Assembly: GCA_025057135.1 (NCBI GenBank)
Contig: JANWXY010000020.1
Location: 1 to 52,796, forward strand
Length of the DNA: 52,796 bases
Direction of reading: 5' to 3'
Origin: Bacteroidia bacterium
Lineage (GTDB): Bacteria; Bacteroidota; Bacteroidia; SpSt-205
Shown here: positions 47,001 to 52,796 of the stretch, one piece after another
Layout of the letters: the number at the start of each line of letters is the position of its first letter
How positions within the stretch are numbered: the first letter of the stretch is position 1
Translations under genes and position numbers: made by a program
Notes under the pieces: generated by a model
Database searches by the model: none
What the model was told of the DNA's origin: nothing
The model's input: only the letters and a program-made list of their open reading frames with translations

Positions 47001-47211
47001 AGGCTTTTTCATACTTAGAGAGATTGAGGAGGCACTCGATCCCTCCGAGATAGGCTTGCAGGCGCGAGCTATCGGTGGAAACGAAACGAGATATTACGGA
47101 GTCATATAAAGCGAGAGCGGCTTTATACTCTCCGGCTTCACGCAGACTGTCTGCGCGAATAGTTGCAGGCTGAGACCATCCGAGAATGGGGAGGATAATC
47201 AGCCAGCGCAT
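44059..47211 (-). CDS. Exported TPR-CHAT protease-like protein
   Basis: Signal-like [14 protein letters not shown]; ~11 tandem 42-aa TPR units ([44 protein letters not shown]); CHAT His ([13 protein letters not shown]) and Cys ([31 protein letters not shown]). Confidence 0.92.
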   Translation of the reverse strand: [1050 protein letters not shown]

Positions 47212-47260
47212 GAGCAAAAATATAGCTCTACCTTTGCTTCGTTTCTGTTTAATCCGAAAT

Positions 47261-48259
47261 ATGTGGCTCCTTTTGCGTGCAGAAGCTACCCCTGAAACGC
47301 TACTTCAAGCCCTGCGAGCTGAGTCTCTGGAGGTTCGGGTGCATCGTTTGGGTGATCGTTGGGCTCTGGAAATACAGGGTAATGGACATTTATCCGAAGC
47401 CTTTGCCAGGTATGAGGAGGTAGAACGCGTTTTTTCTACACACGACATCCAGCCGCTTGTTCAGCAGTGGAGCCACAATGTAGAACTACCTACATGGCAG
47501 AGAGGAAAGGGCTTGCTATGGATAGCTGGTCCTTGTAGCGTAGAGAGGAAAGCGGACTTTCTCCGTTTAGCTCAGGAGCTCAGAGCTATTGGCGTTCAGG
47601 TGCTACGAGGCGGTGCTTTCAAGGCACGGACCTCCCCCTATTCCTTCCAAGGCATGGGACAAGAGGCACTGGACTGGTTATTTGAAGCCAAAAGTCTGAC
47701 AGGCTTGCCTATTTGCGTAGAAGTAGTGAGTGAAACGCACTTACCCCTCTATGAGCATGTGGATATTCTACAAATCGGAGCTCGGAATATGGATGATTAT
47801 TGGCTTCTGAAGGCTGTGGCGCCCCTCGGCAAACCCGTCCTTCTCAAACGTAATCCCCAAGCCACCATAGAAGAATGGCTTCTGGCGGCTGAATACCTTC
47901 TCCTCTATGGCACCCCTTGGGTGCTCCTATGTGAGCGGGGGATACGAACCTTTGAGCGGAGTCTGCGATACACCATGGATATCGGCGCCATCCCTGCAGT
48001 CCAACGAAAAACTCGGCTCCCTGTAATAGCGGACCCCTCGCATGCAGCAGGGAGATGGGATTTTGTAGAGCCATTAGCGCTCGCAGCTATCGGAGCGGGA
48101 AGCGAAGGACTAATAGTAGAGGTCCATCCTGAGCCTCTGAAAGCACTCTCAGATGCAGCTCAGCAGCTTACGATAGAACAGTTTCAGCGCTTGTATGAAC
48201 GAGCTAATGCCATCTACACCGTACTTTCACGGCACCTCTCGGAGCCACTCCAAGCCTAA
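47261..48259 (+). CDS. 3-deoxy-7-phosphoheptulonate synthase (AroF/AroG type Ibeta)
   Basis: IAGPCSVE, LRGGAFKARTSPYSFQGMG, DILQIGARNMDDYWLLKAV, KPVLLKRN, VIADPSHAAGRW. Confidence 0.95.
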   Translation: MWLLLRAEATPETLLQALRAESLEVRVHRLGDRWALEIQGNGHLSEAFARYEEVERVFSTHDIQPLVQQWSHNVELPTWQRGKGLLWIAGPCSVERKADFLRLAQELRAIGVQVLRGGAFKARTSPYSFQGMGQEALDWLFEAKSLTGLPICVEVVSETHLPLYEHVDILQIGARNMDDYWLLKAVAPLGKPVLLKRNPQATIEEWLLAAEYLLLYGTPWVLLCERGIRTFERSLRYTMDIGAIPAVQRKTRLPVIADPSHAAGRWDFVEPLALAAIGAGSEGLIVEVHPEPLKALSDAAQQLTIEQFQRLYERANAIYTVLSRHLSEPLQA

Positions 48260-49120
48260 CCGAAGGAGCTTACGCATAGCTTCTTCTGGGGAAGCTCCCC
48301 CATTTTGATAGATGAACTCCCCGCGCTGACGGTGGGCTATACCTAAGCACAAAGCCCCAGCTTCATGACCTAAAACCTGGGCTAAGTAGTACAGTGGTGC
48401 CGCTTCCATTTCAATATTTTGCACTTTATACCCCTCAAACTGAAAAGTACTGAGAACTTTTGGCAAGTCAGGGTGTTGCGCTACATATCTGGTCTGCCGC
48501 CCCTGAGGAGCAAAAAATCCCGGCGCACTGTAGGTGATTCCCAGAACTACTGAATGCGCCCTTTCTGTCTGAGCAGCTTTTTGCCGAAAAAACTCAGTGG
48601 CTCTCACGCCGTACCACGGAAGAGTGGAACCCGAAGTATTCTGCCAGTGCTTTTGAATAGCGTCCGTAAGAGATTTATGAGCAATAGCAGGGTAGAAGAA
48701 TGGAAGGGAATCGGTACCCAACGCCCACTCGCTGAACACCACAGCTCCCAGAGGGGTTTCATCTTGAAGGAGCCCGCTGGTACCTACGCGCAAGAAGTAG
48801 AGCTTTTTTTGGGTAGGAAAAGGTATGCCTCGGCTTAGGTCTATATTGTGGACAGCGTCTAACTCTATGAGGGCAATTTCTGTATTGTCAGCGCCAATCC
48901 CAGTACCGACGACAGTAATGAGCACTCGCTTATAGAGCCCTGTGAACCAGACAAACTCTCTATTCCCTCCTCTGTGAAGGATGGAGGAAAAGAGCGGTTC
49001 GCATAAAGCAGCTCGTGCAGGATCGCCGACCAGAAGGCAGCGGTGAGATGCCTCGCCTGGACGCAGAGCCAAGTGATACACAGCCCCATCAGGTCTCAGG
49101 GGGAGCTCGCTGGGCTTCAT
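48227..49120 (-). CDS. Nucleoside (uridine-type) phosphorylase
   Basis: CLLVGDPARAALCEPLF, VVGTGIGADNTEIALIELDAV, LRVGTSGLLQ, VQNIEMEAAPLYYLAQVLGHEAGALCLGIAHR. Confidence 0.88.
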   Translation of the reverse strand: MKPSELPLRPDGAVYHLALRPGEASHRCLLVGDPARAALCEPLFSSILHRGGNREFVWFTGLYKRVLITVVGTGIGADNTEIALIELDAVHNIDLSRGIPFPTQKKLYFLRVGTSGLLQDETPLGAVVFSEWALGTDSLPFFYPAIAHKSLTDAIQKHWQNTSGSTLPWYGVRATEFFRQKAAQTERAHSVVLGITYSAPGFFAPQGRQTRYVAQHPDLPKVLSTFQFEGYKVQNIEMEAAPLYYLAQVLGHEAGALCLGIAHRQRGEFIYQNGGASPEEAMRKLLRLGLEWLREVP

Positions 49121-49235
49121 ATAACGAAGTTGCATAATTTGGAACTAATCCCTACTCCAAACGGAAGCCCAAAGATTTATGAACGGATTCTTGGGATATT
49201 TTGTCTTAGGCTCACAGGCAAAAGAGCATAGCCGT

Positions 49236-49243
49236 TATCTTTG
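49236..49243 (+). promoter_or_regulatory. -7 box TATCTTTG, 5 nt before GTG at 49249
   Basis: TAnnTTTG match. Confidence 0.6.
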
Positions 49244-49248
49244 CCGCA

Positions 49249-50358
49249 GTGGCAAATAGCGCCGAACTCAAAGCCCGTCGGCGCCGCTGGTGGCGCGAAC
49301 TCTTTATCGCCTTGGGGGTGATTCTATTCCTGCGCACCTTCATTGTGGAGGCTTTTCTTATACCAACCAGTTCTATGGAAAGGACACTTTTAGCATGGGA
49401 TTTAGTCTTTGTCAGCAAGCTCCACTACGGCCCGCGTTTACCTATGGTGCCGCTCGCTATCCCTTTCATTCATAATCGCATTCCTTTCACGGGCATCCCA
49501 TCTTATCTGGACTGGATTGTTTTGCCATATACTCGTCTCAAAGGCTTCAAGCCGATCCAACGAGGAGACATCATCGTCTTCAACTATCCAGCCGACGACA
49601 TCATGCCCAATAGTCCAGAGCTGGGCCCCGTGTATATTCCCAGCTTGAAGGAGAACTACGTCAAGCGATGCGTAGGCGTACCAGGGGATACAGTGGAGAT
49701 TCGGGCGGGCAACTTATACGTCAATGGTAAGCCCAGCTATCACCCGCGCTATGTCCAAGAGCGCTATAAAGTGGTAACTAAAGGCGCACCACTGACGCAC
49801 CGAGTGCTCAAACAATACGGCTTCCGTCCGCCAGGTAGCTCTAATCTGAACTGGATAGCGCTGGACGAGCGAACCTATCTCTTAGATATGCCCCGTTTCT
49901 TAGCAGAGGAGTTTCGGCAAAAGTTCGCAGAATTTCTGGATACTTTTCATAGAGCTGTGGATACGGCAGGAAACTTTCTACCCCAAGTATATCCTCAAGA
50001 CACCACTTTCCGGTGGAACTTAGACTACTGGGGGCCCTTTTATTTGCCGAAAAAAGGCGACCGCATTTCACTCAATCACTATAACTTGACTCTATACCGT
50101 CGCCTGATAGAGGCATACGAAGGGCACACTATATATGTTTCCAAAGGTCAAATTTACATTGACGGCAAGCCACAGAGTGAATATACATTCACCCAGAACT
50201 ACTACTTTGCCATGGGCGATAACCGCTATAACTCCCTTGACGGACGATTCTGGGGCCCTGTGCCAGAAGATCATATTGTAGGCAAGCCCATTTTTGTCCT
50301 ACTTTCTATTGAAAACTGGACGCCTCGATGGGAACGCTTTCTGAGAGCCGTGCAGTAG
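49249..50358 (+). CDS. lepB: Signal peptidase I
   Basis: [17 protein letters not shown] catalytic Ser; [27 protein letters not shown] catalytic Lys; [30 protein letters not shown]. Confidence 0.95.
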   Translation: MANSAELKARRRRWWRELFIALGVILFLRTFIVEAFLIPTSSMERTLLAWDLVFVSKLHYGPRLPMVPLAIPFIHNRIPFTGIPSYLDWIVLPYTRLKGFKPIQRGDIIVFNYPADDIMPNSPELGPVYIPSLKENYVKRCVGVPGDTVEIRAGNLYVNGKPSYHPRYVQERYKVVTKGAPLTHRVLKQYGFRPPGSSNLNWIALDERTYLLDMPRFLAEEFRQKFAEFLDTFHRAVDTAGNFLPQVYPQDTTFRWNLDYWGPFYLPKKGDRISLNHYNLTLYRRLIEAYEGHTIYVSKGQIYIDGKPQSEYTFTQNYYFAMGDNRYNSLDGRFWGPVPEDHIVGKPIFVLLSIENWTPRWERFLRAVQ

Positions 50359-52589
50359 CCGAAGCCGCTGGGCTCAGCCCTGATGAATACGAGCGTATTT
50401 TGACCCTCCTGAGGCGAGAGCCTAGTCCTGTGGAAGTCTGGCTATTCTCTGCGCTATGGAGCGAACACTGCAGCTATAAAAGTTCGCTTATACATCTGAG
50501 ACGTCTACCGCGCCGAGGAGCTCATAGCCTTCGAGCGGCTGGTGAGGAAAATGCGGGCATTTTAGACATCGGAGATGGATGGGCTATTGCTTTCAAAGTA
50601 GAGTCGCACAATCACCCCAGCGCAGTTGCGCCGTATCAAGGCGCTGCCACAGGGGTCGGAGGGATTCATCGGGATATCCTCGCCGTAGGCGCCCGACCAA
50701 TAGCCGCTTTGAATTCTCTGCACTTCGGTTACCCTATACAGGCTCAAACCTATCGCATCATAGACGGCGTGGTGCGAGGCATCGGCGATTATGGGAATGC
50801 TTTGGGCGTCCCAACCATAGGCGGAGAAACATATTTCGCCCCTGAATATCAGGGGAAGCCCATCGTAAATGCGTTTAGCATAGGACTTGCTCGTATAGAC
50901 CAGTTGGTCAGCGCTCGTGCGCAAGGTGTGGGGAATCGTGTGTTGTATTTGGGGGCTGCGACGGGCCCGGATGGCGTAGGGGGAGCTTCTTTCGCCTCAG
51001 AGACCTTAGATGAGGAAAGCCGAGATAATCTCCCTGCTATTCAGGTGGGTAATCCCTTCCGTGAAAAGCTCCTGGTGGAAGCGATTATGGAGATGGTAGA
51101 GCGGCGACTGATTGTAGGTATGCAAGACATGGGAGCCGCCGGGCTTGCCAGCTCTACTGCGGAGACTGCGGCGCGAGGGCAAGTTGGCATGCGGATATAC
51201 TTAGATAAAGTGCCTCTACGTGGGGGTGTTTCTCACCCTCGGGAAATTCTCCTCTCCGAATCTCAGGAAAGAATGCTCCTCATCGCTCGTCCAGAGGATG
51301 TTGAGCTCATTAAGAGTATCGCTGCAAAATGGGAGCTTACATGCACAGAGATAGGGGAAATCACGGACACTAACCTTTTAGAATACTGGTGGAAGGGGGA
51401 GAAAGTGGTAGAAATGCCGCCTTCGCTCTTATTAGCCGGGGAAGGGGCTCCTGTATATGACCATCCGCGCACTCCTCCCGCTTACTTGAAGGAAGTGGAA
51501 AGATTTGATCAAAAAAACCTGCGGGATATTTCTTCTACCGAAGAGTTCATGAAGATTACTTATGCGCTGATTAGGCATCCTAATCTGGCTGACAAGAGGT
51601 GGATATATGAGCAGTATGACCGCATGGTCGGTGCTGCTACGATGGGTAGTGCTGGTGAAATACTCGCCGCTGCACCGACTATAAGGCTGCCTTATGAAAC
51701 GAGAGCTTTGGCGATGACCTTAGATTGCAATCCTTGGTGGGTGGAGGCCAATCCCCGAGTAGGTACAGCATTAGCTGTGGCAGAAGCTGCTCGTCAGGTC
51801 GCTTGCACAGGAGCAGTTCCTTTAGGCATCACCAATTGCCTCAACTTCGGCAGCCCGCGCCATCCTGAAGTCTACTGGCAGTTTGTGGAAGCCGTAGAGG
51901 GTATGCGGGAAGCCTGTGAAGCTTTAGGACTCCCCGTTACAGGCGGTAATGTCAGCTTTTACAACCAAGACGAGAATGGCCCTATACTCCCCACGCCCGT
52001 TATAGGCGTAGTGGGTCTGATAGAAGACGCTCTCCACAGGTGGGTTTCCATGGGGTTGCCTTCGGAGAGCGCCGAGTTGTATCTCATAGGGAGTCAGGAA
52101 GCGATTTATGCACCTACGCTGGGGAGTAGCCATTTTATCCGAGAGATACGAGCCATCCGCTACTCTCCTCCGCCGCACTTAAGTCTACCTGCGGAAAAAG
52201 CACTTGTTTCCCTTCTGCCGCGTCTCGCAGCAGAAGGACTTCTACTGGCAGCTCAGGACATCTCAGACGGAGGACTGCTGATAGCCCTTTTGGAGATGGC
52301 TTTTATCGGAGGTAACGGCTTCAAAGTAACTCAACCTCGGGGGGTGCGGATAGATGCCTTCTGGTTTGGAGAGGATGGCGGACGAGTGGTAGTGGCTGTG
52401 GCGCCTTCTTATGCAGAGCGCCTTCGTCGCAGAGTAGAAGACGTGGGACTCTGTGCTTACCGCTTGGGTGAAACTATACCTGCGGCAGGCTGGGCGCAGA
52501 TTGAAACAGACGTAGGGCATGCCCGATTAGACCTCATAGCGCTGAAAGGGCTCTGGGCTACTGCTCTCCAGGACGCTTTCATGAGTTAA
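50328..52589 (+). CDS. purL: Phosphoribosylformylglycinamidine synthase subunit II
   Basis: [94 protein letters not shown]. Confidence 0.95.
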   Translation: MGTLSESRAVAEAAGLSPDEYERILTLLRREPSPVEVWLFSALWSEHCSYKSSLIHLRRLPRRGAHSLRAAGEENAGILDIGDGWAIAFKVESHNHPSAVAPYQGAATGVGGIHRDILAVGARPIAALNSLHFGYPIQAQTYRIIDGVVRGIGDYGNALGVPTIGGETYFAPEYQGKPIVNAFSIGLARIDQLVSARAQGVGNRVLYLGAATGPDGVGGASFASETLDEESRDNLPAIQVGNPFREKLLVEAIMEMVERRLIVGMQDMGAAGLASSTAETAARGQVGMRIYLDKVPLRGGVSHPREILLSESQERMLLIARPEDVELIKSIAAKWELTCTEIGEITDTNLLEYWWKGEKVVEMPPSLLLAGEGAPVYDHPRTPPAYLKEVERFDQKNLRDISSTEEFMKITYALIRHPNLADKRWIYEQYDRMVGAATMGSAGEILAAAPTIRLPYETRALAMTLDCNPWWVEANPRVGTALAVAEAARQVACTGAVPLGITNCLNFGSPRHPEVYWQFVEAVEGMREACEALGLPVTGGNVSFYNQDENGPILPTPVIGVVGLIEDALHRWVSMGLPSESAELYLIGSQEAIYAPTLGSSHFIREIRAIRYSPPPHLSLPAEKALVSLLPRLAAEGLLLAAQDISDGGLLIALLEMAFIGGNGFKVTQPRGVRIDAFWFGEDGGRVVVAVAPSYAERLRRRVEDVGLCAYRLGETIPAAGWAQIETDVGHARLDLIALKGLWATALQDAFMS

Positions 52590-52610
52590 ATTTTTAGCTA
52601 CTTTTGCGTC

Positions 52611-52682
52611 GGCCCCATAGTTCAAGGGATAGAACGTGAGCCTCCGGAGCTCAAGATCCAGGTTCGAGTCCTGGTGGGGCTA
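52611..52682 (+). tRNA. tRNA-Arg (anticodon CCG)
   Basis: GGCCCCA acceptor pairs TGGGGCT; anticodon stem TGAGC/GCTCA around loop CTCCGGA; T-arm CCAGGTTCGAGTCCTGG. Confidence 0.93.
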
Positions 52683-52796
52683 CGGGCGAGCTTTGAGGGG
52701 ATGCGTGGTTTATGCAGAAGTAGGGGAAAGGTGGGCTGATACCTCGGGAGAGATGCCGTTGGGGCGAGTTTGAGCTGTTTGGGCGCGCCAGCGCCG

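Noticed and set aside
45800-47130. 126-bp periodicity that could look like a repeat array
   Set aside because: Explained by the 42-aa TPR units of the CHAT protein; not CRISPR, no spacer structure
44059-47211. TPR-CHAT as part of a type III-E CRISPR (Craspase-like) system
   Set aside because: No Cas7-11-like gene, CRISPR repeats or adaptation genes in the window, and the protein has a signal-like N-terminus
47227-47261. DAHP synthase as another leaderless gene (TACCTTTG upstream)
   Set aside because: The box lies about 24 nt before the likely ATG, so it does not fit the 3-6 nt pattern and probably has a short leader
74-52520. Many 60-150 aa ORFs in the supplied track antisense to or overlapping recognisable genes (e.g. 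1002..1193, 2660..2998, 9284..9637, 35534..35893, 45238..45531)
   Set aside because: No recognisable motif or upstream promoter box; explained as shadow ORFs of strongly coding genes on the other strand or frame

Overview
52.8 kb, gene-dense window from a member of the Bacteroidota. The evidence is T9SS C-terminal sorting domains, a SprB-like repeat, a DUF5686-type protein and repeated TAnnTTTG promoter boxes. Lineage and lifestyle beyond that cannot be settled from sequence alone. I support about 35 protein genes, tRNA-Gly(CCC), tRNA-Arg(CCG), a tmRNA (ssrA) and several hairpin terminators. No CRISPR array, transposase or rRNA was seen. Main observations: (1) TAnnTTTG (-7) boxes lie 3-6 nt, most often exactly 4 nt, upstream of the likely start codon of about a dozen genes, which predicts widespread leaderless mRNAs; (2) a roughly 1,940-aa T9SS surface protein is split into two ORFs at a G7 tract, with an additional in-frame TAG; (3) a secreted alpha/beta hydrolase with cutinase/PETase-like motifs carries a SprB-like repeat and a T9SS signal; (4) a tmRNA / permease / PP2C phosphatase / peroxiredoxin-like / USP-like gene chain; (5) a GAF + ~6 PAS membrane protein has no recognisable output domain; (6) an exported TPR-CHAT protease-like protein. 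All family assignments come from reading motifs, not database searches.
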